Origin: Streptomyces sp. DH41
Lineage (GTDB): Bacteria > Actinomycetota > Actinomycetes > Streptomycetales > Streptomycetaceae
Reading direction: 5' to 3'
Assembly: GCF_029813785.1 (NCBI RefSeq)
Contig: NZ_JARVKY010000019.1
Span: 62,001 to 126,000 of the forward strand
Length of the DNA: 64,000 bases
The notes beneath the pieces were generated by a model. It ran no database searches. It saw nothing but the letters and a program-made list of their open reading frames with translations, and was not told the origin of the DNA. Positions 34,106-41,816 of the stretch are shown here, piece by piece; the stretch's first letter is position 1; each line of letters begins with the position of its first letter. Both the position numbers and the translations under genes were made by a program.

Positions 34106-35740
34106 CTACGGGAGGAAGGGGCTGATGTAGGTGCGGTAGCCGACCTCCCACAGCGGCAGCCGGCCGGTGTCCACCCGGGCGGCCCCGGCGGATTCTTCGG
34201 GGGTGCCGTCGAGGTCCAGCCGGTAGGTGGTGACCGGCATCTTCAGGGCGCCGTCCAGGTCGATCGGGAAGAAGGAGTCCAGCGGGGCCTCACCGGTCCC
34301 GGCGGGCGCGGCGCCGATGGTCGCGGTGCCCGTGGCGGAGTTCAGCACAGGGCCGTTGGTGGTGAGGCTGACCTTCTGGCCGGGCCCGATGCGGTCGGTG
34401 TCGGCGCCTTCGAGCAGCACCAGGTCGACTCCGCCGGGCCGGCTCACGTACGCGGCGGACACCGTGTGCGGGACGGGCAGGAACATCACCGCGCCGACGG
34501 CGGCGGCGACCGCGGTGGTGACCAGGGCGATACGGGGCCGCCCGGCACCGGCCGCGCGCACCTCCCCCGCCAGCCTGCGGACCCCGCGCCCCAGGAAGTA
34601 CAGCCCGTACGACACTCCGCAGGCGGCCAGGCAGATGCCGATGACGCCACCGCGGCGCAGCAGGTCGATCCAGAGCTGAAGGGCGGTGGAGAGCAGGTAC
34701 AGCGGGAAGGCCATGCAGGCCAGCCCGTACACGGTGGTCCAGCGGTGCTTCAGCTCGCGCTCGTAGGTGCCGCCGAACAGCAGGCGGGCCAGGAAGCGGC
34801 GGGCGTCGGTGATGGCCCGGTCGCGCAGGTAGGGGATGTCGACGTGGCTCATCAGGGCGATGTAGCCGTCGAGCTTGATGAAGGGCAGCAGATTCAGCAG
34901 GCCGGTGATGTAGCTGCCGAGGGCGAAGAAGACCAGGGCGGTCTTGGCTCCGGAGTCGGCCAGTGGCCAGGCGGCGAGCGCGGCGGAACCGGCGAGGAAG
35001 GTCTGCACCGCGGGGCCGGCGAGCGCGACGTGGACGCGCTGGCGGCGTCGCGGCAGGCGCCAGGCGTCGGACACGTCGCAGAAGAACGCCGGCATCAGGT
35101 AGAAGAGCATGATCCCGATGCGCGAGGGCTTGCCGCCGTAGCGGATGAGCGTGGCGGCGTGGCCGAGCTCGTGGATCGAGGTGCCGATGATGAGTCCGGC
35201 GAGGATGCCCAGGTAGGTCAGGGGCGACAGCGGACCGGACAGCGAAGCGGTGACGTAGGTGTTCTGGACGGCGAGTGCGAGCAGGCCGGCCAGGGCGGTC
35301 AGCAGCGCGCCACCGACGAGGTAGCGGTTGCCCAGGCGGGCGAAGAGGGGCTGCATGGACTGCATGGTGCGGCCGGGCCGCAGCAGGGTGAACTGGAAGG
35401 TGAACGGCGGGACCATCTTGAAGCGGCCCTGGCGGCGGGGCGCCTTCATCTCGCCGGTGTCGACCAGGGCGAGGTCGTCCAGGCGCCGGACGGCGAAGCC
35501 GACCATCTCGGCGTTCCAGCCACCGCCCATCAGGCGGGCCAGTTCCTCGTGGTCGCGGCTGCCGTCGAAGTGGCCGGCGAGGACGGCGACTTCGGGGCTC
35601 ACCCGGATGTAACGCGGGCCACGCTGCAGCACCCACGTGCCGCCGTCGCCCATGGGCGGGTGGATCTCGGTGCCCGGTGCGCGGTCCGGTCGCTGCGTGT
35701 GCGCGGCGGGCGCAGCGGGTGAAGCGGTGGTGGCGCTCAC
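34106..35740 (-). CDS. M50-type intramembrane metalloprotease with PqqD-like N-terminus (daptide MpaP-like)
   Basis: A 544-residue membrane protease. Residues about 30-98 (TWVLQRGPRYIRVSPEVAVLAGHFDGS through LDDLALVDTG) resemble a PqqD/RRE winged domain that could bind precursor leaders. A cluster of helices follows, with the zinc motif HELGH (190-194) and a second ligand in LLPFIKLDGYIA (D291). After further helices, residues 420-530 form an extracytoplasmic beta domain like an HlyD/biotinyl fragment (VDLVLLEGADTDRIGPGQKVSLTTNG). It corresponds to the metalloprotease MpaP of daptide clusters, which removes the leader. The start is a GTG behind a hairpin (35791-35833). Substrate specificity for the five local precursors is inferred from linkage. 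Confidence 0.88.
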   Translation of the reverse strand: MSATTASPAAPAAHTQRPDRAPGTEIHPPMGDGGTWVLQRGPRYIRVSPEVAVLAGHFDGSRDHEELARLMGGGWNAEMVGFAVRRLDDLALVDTGEMKAPRRQGRFKMVPPFTFQFTLLRPGRTMQSMQPLFARLGNRYLVGGALLTALAGLLALAVQNTYVTASLSGPLSPLTYLGILAGLIIGTSIHELGHAATLIRYGGKPSRIGIMLFYLMPAFFCDVSDAWRLPRRRQRVHVALAGPAVQTFLAGSAALAAWPLADSGAKTALVFFALGSYITGLLNLLPFIKLDGYIALMSHVDIPYLRDRAITDARRFLARLLFGGTYERELKHRWTTVYGLACMAFPLYLLSTALQLWIDLLRRGGVIGICLAACGVSYGLYFLGRGVRRLAGEVRAAGAGRPRIALVTTAVAAAVGAVMFLPVPHTVSAAYVSRPGGVDLVLLEGADTDRIGPGQKVSLTTNGPVLNSATGTATIGAAPAGTGEAPLDSFFPIDLDGALKMPVTTYRLDLDGTPEESAGAARVDTGRLPLWEVGYRTYISPFLP

Positions 35741-35790
35741 GGTGGTGTCCTTACGGCGGAGAGGATCGGTCGGTGGGTGGGGCGCCCCCC

Positions 35791-35833
35791 GCCTCGGCCC
35801 AGCTCATTCGTTTGCCGGAAGCAGGGCCGAGGC
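35791..35833 (-). promoter_or_regulatory. Conserved hairpin between precursor 1 and the protease gene
   Basis: GCCTCGGCCC and GGGCCGAGGC (perfect 10 bp) enclose a 23-nt loop. A near-identical element occurs at 38340-38390 after precursor 5. Each sits just downstream of a precursor gene and upstream of an enzyme gene on the same strand. It probably acts as a partial terminator that raises precursor mRNA over enzyme mRNA. A second small hairpin (AGTGAG/CTCACT) lies at 35861-35877. Confidence 0.6.
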
Positions 35834-35908
35834 AGGATCTGCGGTTGGTGCCGAAGACCTAGTGAGGGCTACTCACTGGGGGTCGCGTCCCTCGTCGCGG
35901 TTCCTCGG

Positions 35909-36073
35909 TCAGGTGAGGGCGATCGAGGTGGCGACGGCCGACGAGACCGTGGCGCCGATGGAGACACCGGTCCAGAAACCGGGGGCCTCCAGCGCCTCCA
36001 GCTCCTGCATCTCCAGCTCCACGTTCTCCGGGGTGGCGGCGGCGACAGCGACGTCGTTCTTGATCTCGGCCAT
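35909..36073 (-). CDS. Daptide-like RiPP precursor peptide 1 (54 aa)
   Basis: Reads MAEIKNDVAVAAATPENV, then the leader motif ELEMQELEALEAPG, then a hydrophobic Cys-free core beginning FWTGVSIGATVSS and ending SIALT. The C-terminal Thr is the residue daptide enzymes convert to a dimethylated diamine. The core has eight Ser/Thr residues counting W-T-G, so LanKC could dehydrate several. AAAGGG precedes the ATG by about 10 bases. The protein is identical to precursor 2; the gene is one unit of a 262-bp tandem duplication. A parS site lies 51 bp upstream of its start. The cleavage site is probably close to the A-P-G-F segment (inference). Confidence 0.9.
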   Translation of the reverse strand: MAEIKNDVAVAAATPENVELEMQELEALEAPGFWTGVSIGATVSSAVATSIALT

Positions 36074-36123
36074 GACATTTCCCTTTCGTAGGACCCGGTG
36101 AGCCCTTCTCACCAGGAGCGGCT

Positions 36124-36137
36124 GTTTCACGTGAAAC
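36124..36137. other. parS site upstream of precursor 1
   Basis: Exact GTTTCACGTGAAAC, extended by one base each side to TGTTTCACGTGAAACA. It lies between precursor 2's stop and precursor 1's start, within the presumed 5' leader or promoter. Confidence 0.92.
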
Positions 36138-36170
36138 AGCGCGCGGATCGGACGATGGACGCGGGATGGA

Positions 36171-36335
36171 TCAGGTGAGGGCGATCGAGGTGGCGACGGC
36201 CGACGAGACCGTGGCGCCGATGGAGACACCGGTCCAGAAACCGGGGGCCTCCAGCGCCTCCAGCTCCTGCATCTCCAGCTCCACGTTCTCCGGGGTGGCG
36301 GCGGCGACAGCGACGTCGTTCTTGATCTCGGCCAT
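36171..36335 (-). CDS. Daptide-like RiPP precursor peptide 2 (54 aa, identical to 1)
   Basis: Second copy in the 262-bp duplication, giving the same 54-residue peptide as precursor 1 (leader motif ELEMQELEALEAPG, core from FWTGVSIG, end ALT). The same AAAGGG ribosome-binding site precedes the ATG. Duplicate identical precursors would double the dose of the same product. Its own parS lies 51 bp upstream. Confidence 0.9.
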   Translation of the reverse strand: MAEIKNDVAVAAATPENVELEMQELEALEAPGFWTGVSIGATVSSAVATSIALT

Positions 36336-36385
36336 GACATTTCCCTTTCGTAGGACCCGGTGAGTCCCTCTCACCAGGAGCGGCT

Positions 36386-36399
36386 GTTTCACGTGAAAC
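36386..36399. other. parS site upstream of precursor 2
   Basis: Exact GTTTCACGTGAAAC, 262 bp from the previous one. The flank differs slightly on the right (CGCCGCG against AGCGCGC), so the 14-bp core is conserved while neighbouring bases have drifted. Confidence 0.92.
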
Positions 36400-36432
36400 G
36401 CCGCGTGGATCGGACGATGGACGCGGGATGGA

Positions 36433-36594
36433 TCAGGTGAGGCTGAAGGCGACGGAGACCAGGGAGATGCCGACGCTGACGCCCGCGGAGGTCGCCCAGC
36501 CCGGGGCCTCCAGCGCCTCCAGCTCCTGCATCTCCAGCTCGGTGGCGGCCAGGTCCTGCAGCTCGGTCTCGACGATGTTGTTGTTCTCGCTCAC
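36433..36594 (-). CDS. Daptide-like RiPP precursor peptide 3 (53 aa)
   Basis: Starts with GTG as MSENNNIVETELQDLAAT, carries the leader motif ELEMQELEALEAPG, and has a core WATSAGVSVGISLVSVAFSLT. It ends in Thr and has no Cys. It differs from precursor 4 by one extra Asn, a two-residue change before the motif (AT against VS) and F for W near the end. Stop-to-stop distance to precursor 4 is 244 bp, so 3 and 4 are an older duplicated pair. GGGAGCACACC precedes the start. Confidence 0.9.
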   Translation of the reverse strand: MSENNNIVETELQDLAATELEMQELEALEAPGWATSAGVSVGISLVSVAFSLT

Positions 36595-36676
36595 GGTGTG
36601 CTCCCTCGGTTCGTTGCTGATGAGTTGCCGTTCGGGTGGTGCACTGCCGGCCCGGAGAGGTCCGGCCGGTGGTCGC

Positions 36677-36835
36677 TCAGGTGAGGCTCCAGGCGACGGA
36701 GACCAGCGAGATGCCGACGCTGACGCCCGCGGAGGTCGCCCAGCCCGGGGCCTCCAGCGCCTCCAGCTCCTGCATCTCCAGCTCGGAGACGGCCAGGTCC
36801 TGCAGCTCGGTCTCGACGATGTTGTTTTCGCTCAC
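36677..36835 (-). CDS. Daptide-like RiPP precursor peptide 4 (52 aa)
   Basis: Starts with GTG as MSENNIVETELQDLAVS, then ELEMQELEALEAPG and the core WATSAGVSVGISLVSVAWSLT. It ends in Thr and has no Cys. It is the first precursor after the dehydrogenase gene. AAGGAGCACACC gives a strong ribosome-binding site. Nearly identical to precursor 3, it would yield a congener differing by one aromatic residue. Confidence 0.9.
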   Translation of the reverse strand: MSENNIVETELQDLAVSELEMQELEALEAPGWATSAGVSVGISLVSVAWSLT

Positions 36836-36936
36836 GGTGTGCTCCTTCTGTCGTGTGCCGGAGGCTTCCGGCTGTCGTGCCCCGGGGGATTCCGGCTGTC
36901 GTGCACCGGGGGTCCCGGGACGGATCGGTGGTTCCA

Positions 36937-38274
36937 TCACGGTCGTCCGGCCGTCGGCCGGGTGCCGTGGTGGCTCTGTGAGCCCCGGGCGGCGGGGGAT
37001 CCGCCCGGGGCCGGCTCGGTGGCCTCGGCCAGGAGCGCGCGCACGTCGGCGGCGCTCAACTCGTCGAGGATGGGAAGGCCGGCGCCCCAGCCGCGCATGA
37101 TGCGCGTGGTGGCGCGGGCGAGTTGGCCGGTGTCGGCGCGCACGGTGCGGTCGATGTGCCAGTCGCTCATCAGCCGGAGCAGACCGGCGGCCGGGTCGTC
37201 GGGCAGCCAGGGGGCGCCGGCGCGCAGCACCCGCCACAGTCGGTGGATGCGGTCCGGGCTGCCCAGACGGGTGTCCCCGTCGAGGGTGTGCCGCCACAGC
37301 ACCGGCCACAGGGCGGCGACCGTACGCATCTTGGCCAGGTCCAGCGTGGTGGAGAGTTCGTTGGCCATCGCCCAGCACTTCACGGCGTACGGGCTGCGGC
37401 CGATGTTGATCCGGCCGATCTGGCTCTCCCCGCTCGACTCGGCGATGCGCAGCCGCAGTTCGGCCGGCAGGGCACGTCCCTCGGCCCGGAGCGCGGCGAC
37501 CTCGTAGCCCGCCACCAGGATCCGGGCGGCCAGTGCCTCCACGGCGGCGTCCTGCTCGGGCAGTTCGGTGGCGTCCCCGGTGTAGGGGCTGACCGTGCGG
37601 AACAGCGCTTCCAGGGCCCCGTCGGCGACGAGCCCGGGAGGCAGGGTGTCGGTGGCCTCGGCCGACCAGAGGGCGGCGACGGGCCTCAGACAGGATCCGG
37701 TGGCCAGGAACTTGCCCCCGTCGCGGGAGAAGCAGGCCACGGTGCCCAGTTCGCTGCCGGTGCCCAGAGTGGTGGGCACCGCGAGCACCCGGACGTGCGG
37801 CCCGAGGGCGGGCGGCAGCACCAGGAAGCCGCTGCGCTGCGGGGCGGTGAGGTACCGGTGGAAGTGGGGGTGGCGGGCGGACAGGGCGGCGAGCTTGGCG
37901 AAGTCGAGGGTGGTGCCGCCGCCGACGGCGATGACGATCCCCTCCGGGTCGAGTCCGGCGGCCGTCTCCGCGACGGCGTCGAGGCCGGTGGGGCCGTCCA
38001 GGACGATCAGGCGTGGTGTCCGTCCCGCCCGCTCCACCTGGTCCAGCACGCCGGTGGTGACGGGCCGGCCGGCGACCGCGGGGTCCGCGATGACGGTGAC
38101 GGTCCGCGCACCGTCCCGGCGCAGCCAGTCGGCGAGCCGGTCGATGCCGCGCAGGGGAGGTGCGGGCGGGATGAACTCGGGCCGGACGGCCCCCTTGCGG
38201 ACCTTCACCGGCCGCCGGACGCGGTGCCCGGCGCCGCCGGCGGCGGCGGTGTCGGTATTCACAGCGGTTGTCAC
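36937..38274 (-). CDS. Iron-alcohol-dehydrogenase-like enzyme (daptide MpaC-like)
   Basis: A 445-residue member of the Fe-ADH/dehydroquinate synthase superfamily. The NAD fold shows VIAVGGGTTLDFAKLAAL and AVPTTLGTGSELGTVA, the GGGS and TTxGTGSE motifs of this family. The usual metal-ligand positions look altered: the expected DAxxHAxE reads DGALEALF, and the later HG...H helix reads KCWAMANELS. In the daptide pathway the MpaC counterpart, with an RRE protein, acts in oxidative decarboxylation of the C-terminal Thr to a ketone. The N-terminus has 30 basic residues (HRVRRPVKVRKG). GTG start. Whether it binds metal is open. Confidence 0.85.
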   Translation of the reverse strand: MTTAVNTDTAAAGGAGHRVRRPVKVRKGAVRPEFIPPAPPLRGIDRLADWLRRDGARTVTVIADPAVAGRPVTTGVLDQVERAGRTPRLIVLDGPTGLDAVAETAAGLDPEGIVIAVGGGTTLDFAKLAALSARHPHFHRYLTAPQRSGFLVLPPALGPHVRVLAVPTTLGTGSELGTVACFSRDGGKFLATGSCLRPVAALWSAEATDTLPPGLVADGALEALFRTVSPYTGDATELPEQDAAVEALAARILVAGYEVAALRAEGRALPAELRLRIAESSGESQIGRINIGRSPYAVKCWAMANELSTTLDLAKMRTVAALWPVLWRHTLDGDTRLGSPDRIHRLWRVLRAGAPWLPDDPAAGLLRLMSDWHIDRTVRADTGQLARATTRIMRGWGAGLPILDELSAADVRALLAEATEPAPGGSPAARGSQSHHGTRPTAGRP

Positions 38275-38339
38275 AGCGGGCTCCTGACCACGTCAATTCG
38301 TGCTCTGTGTCGGACTCGTCGGATCGGATACGGTGGGGA

Positions 38340-38390
38340 ACCTGCCTCGGCCCAGCTCATTCCTTTGCCGGAAGCGGGGCCGAGGCAGGT
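38340..38390 (-). promoter_or_regulatory. Conserved hairpin between precursor 5 and the dehydrogenase gene
   Basis: ACCTGCCTCGGCCC pairs perfectly with GGGCCGAGGCAGGT (14 bp) around a 23-nt loop that is nearly the same as the loop at 35801-35823 (AGCTCATTCNTTTGCCGGAAG). The loop is conserved as well as the stem, so a protein or RNA contact is possible beyond simple attenuation. Confidence 0.6.
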
Positions 38391-38463
38391 CCTGCGGCCG
38401 GTGTTCGTCCCCCGGGTCGCCGGGGGCGGTTCGTGCCGCGGGGCCTTTCGGCTCGTGCGGCGG

Positions 38464-38613
38464 TCAGGTAGCGACCACGACCGAGACGCTGACGGCGGTA
38501 CCGATCGACACGCCGGTCCAGAAGCCCGGGGACTCCAGGGCCTCGAGTTCCTGCATCTCCAGCTCGGTGACCTCGGTCGTGAACTCCTCGGCCTGGGGCG
38601 TCTGCTCGTTCAT
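38464..38613 (-). CDS. Daptide-like RiPP precursor peptide 5 (49 aa)
   Basis: MNEQTPQAEEFTTEVT, then ELEMQELEALESPG and the core FWTGVSIGTAVSVSVVVAT. It ends in Thr and has no Cys. The core start FWTGVSIG is shared with precursors 1 and 2, but the rest differs and the leader motif has S for A. It is separated from the other four by the dehydrogenase gene. CGAAGGAATGACACCC precedes the ATG. It is too short for many gene finders but is clearly homologous to the others. Confidence 0.9.
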   Translation of the reverse strand: MNEQTPQAEEFTTEVTELEMQELEALESPGFWTGVSIGTAVSVSVVVAT

Positions 38614-38695
38614 GGGTGTCATTCCTTCGGGTCGCGGGAGCGGGCTGGTCGGGGTGGTGCGGGCGGTACGGGTGGCCGGGGCCGTCGGCCGGTGG

Positions 38696-39961
38696 TCAGC
38701 CGCGTGCGGCGGGCCGGGCCGCGGGCAGCAGGGCGTCGATCCCCGCCTCGACGCAGGCCATCAACTCGTCGACCTCGGCGTCGGTGTAGGTCAGGGACGG
38801 CACCAGCTGGATGCCGGCGGGGCCCGGGTGGACGATGGCGCCGGCCGCGCGCACCGCGCCGACCAGATGGGCCACGCCCGGCGGAGACAGGCGGTGCCCG
38901 CCGGGCCCTCCGATGAGCAGGGTGCGGAAGCAGCCCCGGCCGGTGGCACCGGTCACCAGCGGATGCCGGTCGACCAGGTCGGTGATGGCGGCGTCCAGGC
39001 GGGCGGCCACCCGGCGGCCGGAGACCACCGCGTCCAGGCGGTGCATCTCGGCGATGGCCGCGCTGACCGCCGCGCAGGGCACGGAACTGCCGCCCTGGGT
39101 CTCGGCGTGGGTGAGGATCGCGTCCTGCCCGGTGAAGGCGTCGGCGATCTCGTGCGAGAAGACGACCGCCGAGGCGGGACAGACACCGTTGGTCAGGCCC
39201 TTGGAGGACAGCAGTACGTCGGGCTGGCCCGGCCAGGTCTGCGAGGCGAAGAAGGTGCCGGTGCGGCCGAAGCCGGTGGCGACCTCGTCGGCGACCAGCA
39301 GATAGCCGCTCTCGTCACGTAGCCGTACGAGCTCGGCGAGGTACTCGTCGGTGAGCGGCACGGTCCCGGTGCCGAGCACCGGCTCCACCACCATCGCGGC
39401 GATCTGCCGGCCGCTGCGGGCGACCAGCGTCCGCAGCTCCTCGACGTCGTTGGGGGTGACGTGCCGGATCAGCCGCTGGTCGACGCCGTAGGCGCGCTGG
39501 CCCAGGTCCTCGCCGGTCAGGGCGAAACCGCCGAAGGTCAGTCCGTGGAAGCTGCCGCGCAGGGCGACGACCAGGTTGCGCTCGGGCCTGCCGCGCAGGG
39601 CGTGGTAGTGGCGTACGAGCTTCATCGCGGCGTCGTTGGCCACACCGCCGCCGGAGGAGAACAGGACCCGGGCGTAGTGCTCGGTGCCGCACACCGCGAG
39701 CAGGTCGTCGGCGGCCTTGCGGGCGTAGGTGTTCTCGAAGCGGAAGGAGTGCAGGTAGGAACCGTTGGCGGCGGCCTCGGCGACGGCGGCGGCGATGGCC
39801 TCGTTGCCGTAGCCGAGGTTGGCGTTCCACAGACCGCTGTCGGCGTCCAGGACCTCGCTGCCGTCGGCGAAGGTGACGCGGTGTCCGCGTGCGCTCACCG
39901 CGCACTGGGCGTCGGCGCCGTGGGTGCTCGGGGCGATCAGGTAGGGCCACAGGGCGCTCAT
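38696..39961 (-). CDS. Class III PLP-dependent aminotransferase (daptide MpaD-like)
   Basis: A 421-residue omega-aminotransferase. Features are SSGGGVANDAAMKLVRHYH (phosphate-binding loop region), SFHGLTFGGFALTG, VEPVLGTG, the cofactor Asp D225 in LLVADEVATGFGRTG and the PLP lysine K254 in LLSSKGLTNG. In daptide synthesis it aminates the C-terminal ketone left by decarboxylation. It overlaps the methyltransferase gene by ATGA, which fits sequential use of the two enzymes. An 82-bp gap separates it from precursor 5. Confidence 0.92.
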   Translation of the reverse strand: MSALWPYLIAPSTHGADAQCAVSARGHRVTFADGSEVLDADSGLWNANLGYGNEAIAAAVAEAAANGSYLHSFRFENTYARKAADDLLAVCGTEHYARVLFSSGGGVANDAAMKLVRHYHALRGRPERNLVVALRGSFHGLTFGGFALTGEDLGQRAYGVDQRLIRHVTPNDVEELRTLVARSGRQIAAMVVEPVLGTGTVPLTDEYLAELVRLRDESGYLLVADEVATGFGRTGTFFASQTWPGQPDVLLSSKGLTNGVCPASAVVFSHEIADAFTGQDAILTHAETQGGSSVPCAAVSAAIAEMHRLDAVVSGRRVAARLDAAITDLVDRHPLVTGATGRGCFRTLLIGGPGGHRLSPPGVAHLVGAVRAAGAIVHPGPAGIQLVPSLTYTDAEVDELMACVEAGIDALLPAARPAARG

Positions 39962-40779
39962 CGGGCGGCCACCGCCTTCAGCAGCGACACCCGGTGACGG
40001 TCGCCGGGCCCGCTCAGCGGCCGGCGCCCGGCGATCACGAGCCCCGCCTCGGCGAGTTCGGCCTCGATCGCGGCGATGCTCATCGTGCCGACCTCGTCCA
40101 CGCACACCGTGACCGGGCCCTCGGCGGGCGCGGACGGCGCGATGGTGACGTAGCGGAAGGCGGCACCGGCCGGCCAGTACTCGTACAGGTCGTACATCGT
40201 CCCGCCGGCGCCCTTGACCTGGGCGTGCACCTCGGTGGGCGCCTCGTCGTCGGCGCGTTCCATCACGGAGAGCAGGAACTGTCCGCCGGGCGCGAGATGC
40301 GCGGCCACCGACCGGTAGAGCCCGGCCCGGCCGGCCTCGTCGAGCAGGGAGAGGGAGGTGGTGCCGAGGACGATGTGCGCGTACTCCCGGCGCAGGTCGA
40401 AGGCCGCCATGTCGCCCTGGACCACCGTGCACCGCTCACGCAGCGCCTTCGGGGCACGGGCCAGACGGGACCTGAGCAGCTCGAGCATGTGGTCCGACAG
40501 GTCGAGCGCGGTGACCTCGCGTCCGGTGGCCAGCAGCGGGAGGGTGAAGCGGCCCGCTCCGGCGGCCAGGTCCAGGACCGGGCCGTCACCGGCGGCGCGC
40601 ACGGCGCCCACGATGTCCCTGATCTCGAAGCCGTCGGCAGCGGCGAGGTCGTCGTAGAGGGGCGCGCCCTGCTGGTCGTAGAGGCCGCAGAGGCGGGCGC
40701 GGTCGCCGAGCCGGGCGATCCGCTCGCCGCCGAGGCCGGGCGGGCGGACAAGGGTGGTCGTCGGGGCGAGTGCGGTCAT
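39958..40779 (-). CDS. SAM-dependent N-methyltransferase (daptide MpaM-like)
   Basis: A 273-residue class I methyltransferase. SAM-binding motif I is PVLDLAAGAGRFTLPLL (68-84), the acidic motif II is VTALDLSDHML, and the post motif is LGTTSLSLLD. The C-terminal half (SVMERADDEAPTEVHAQV, MYDLYEYWPAGAAFRYVTI) looks like a substrate-binding lid. In daptides this enzyme dimethylates the new C-terminal amine, giving a fixed basic group. Four-base overlaps with both neighbours place it in the RRE-methyltransferase-aminotransferase unit. Confidence 0.9.
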   Translation of the reverse strand: MTALAPTTTLVRPPGLGGERIARLGDRARLCGLYDQQGAPLYDDLAAADGFEIRDIVGAVRAAGDGPVLDLAAGAGRFTLPLLATGREVTALDLSDHMLELLRSRLARAPKALRERCTVVQGDMAAFDLRREYAHIVLGTTSLSLLDEAGRAGLYRSVAAHLAPGGQFLLSVMERADDEAPTEVHAQVKGAGGTMYDLYEYWPAGAAFRYVTIAPSAPAEGPVTVCVDEVGTMSIAAIEAELAEAGLVIAGRRPLSGPGDRHRVSLLKAVAAR

Positions 40780-41816
40780 CGGGCACCTACCGGGGTACGG
40801 GTCTGGAGGGAGGGGCCGCGCTCGGTGAAGAAGGCGCGGACCTGGTCGAGGACGTGGCCGGGGGTGAGGCCCTCGGCGACGGGGCCGGCGAGCAGGCACT
40901 CCACGGCTCCGGCGAAGGCACGGTCGACGGCGAAGACCCGGCCGCCGGCCACGACGTAGGACTGCTCGGCGTTCCACAGCACCAGCGGCACGCCGGGGCC
41001 GGTCAGGTCGTCACCGGCGTCCGCGGCGAGGCCGGGGGTGACGCGGTGGCCGAAGCCGGAGACCTTCAGGCCGCCGATGTCCTGGGCGGTGAGGGCCCGC
41101 AGCGCCTTGACGGCGGCGTGGTAGCGGCCGAGGAAGGGACGCACCTGGAGCGCGGCGGTCCGCGCCTCCTCGGGTACCGCGGCTCCCAGGCTCACCGCGC
41201 AGGGCGCCTCACTGGCCGCGTTGACGTGCTCGTAACGGGCGAGGAGGGCCGGCAGGTCGTCGCCGACCGTGCCCAGCGGGGAGCCGGTGGGCGAGAGGGA
41301 GATCCGTCCCTCGGTGTCGACGTACAGGCGCAGGGCGGGGCCGTCGTTGCCGCGCGGTCCGCCGAGGGCGGCGGTGTCGGCGAGCAGTACGGCGGGCGTG
41401 ATCAGGTATTCGGGGAAGACGCCCTCGGTGAACGCCCGGTCGGCGTCGGCGAGGAAGGCGGAGAAGTCGGACGGGCCGAAGACACGGAGCACGGTCGGGC
41501 CGAGCACCGACATGAAGGCGCTGGAGGCGTAGTCCTGGGTCTGCAGGTAGAAGTCCTCGCCGAGGGCGAAGTCCTCACCCGGCTCGCTCAGCGAACCGCC
41601 GTACGGCACGATGCCGGCCGCGAGGTCACCCGGACCCGGCGTGAAGACGAGTGTGCCGGGGCCGGTGAGGCCGGAGGCGAGCACGGCGTCGAGGTGGCGG
41701 GCGTCGGCGAGGACGACGGTGGCGACCGTGGTTCCGGTGGCGCCGGACGGCCGACGGCCGCCCGATCCCCACGACATGATGTGTTCCTTCGCGCGTCTGC
41801 GCGCTTCCGTGTCCAT
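40776..41816 (-). CDS. RRE-containing RiPP recognition protein (daptide MpaB-like)
   Basis: A 346-residue protein with no obvious catalytic motif. Residues 30-250 are an alpha/beta region of unknown fold. Residues 275-335 (VPLVLWNAEQSYVVAGGRVFAVDR, then LLAGPVAEGLTPGHVLDQV) resemble a PqqD-type RRE that binds leader peptides. Position and partners match MpaB, the recognition protein needed with MpaC for C-terminal oxidative decarboxylation. Two starts are plausible: ATG at 41816 (MDTEARRRAK) and ATG at 41777 (MSWGSGG), the latter with AAGGA at good spacing. The identification is mainly by context. Confidence 0.75.
   Translation of the reverse strand: MDTEARRRAKEHIMSWGSGGRRPSGATGTTVATVVLADARHLDAVLASGLTGPGTLVFTPGPGDLAAGIVPYGGSLSEPGEDFALGEDFYLQTQDYASSAFMSVLGPTVLRVFGPSDFSAFLADADRAFTEGVFPEYLITPAVLLADTAALGGPRGNDGPALRLYVDTEGRISLSPTGSPLGTVGDDLPALLARYEHVNAASEAPCAVSLGAAVPEEARTAALQVRPFLGRYHAAVKALRALTAQDIGGLKVSGFGHRVTPGLAADAGDDLTGPGVPLVLWNAEQSYVVAGGRVFAVDRAFAGAVECLLAGPVAEGLTPGHVLDQVRAFFTERGPSLQTRTPVGAR

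Larger units (their letters stand above)
35909..36432 (-). repeat. 262-bp tandem duplication containing a precursor gene and parS
   Basis: Copy one is 35909-36170 and copy two 36171-36432. Every landmark (stop, start, upstream hairpin GGTGAG/CTCACC, parS) is shifted by exactly 262 bp. The coding parts look identical; only about five substitutions were noticed, all upstream of the start. The duplication is therefore recent or kept uniform by gene conversion. Confidence 0.93.
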
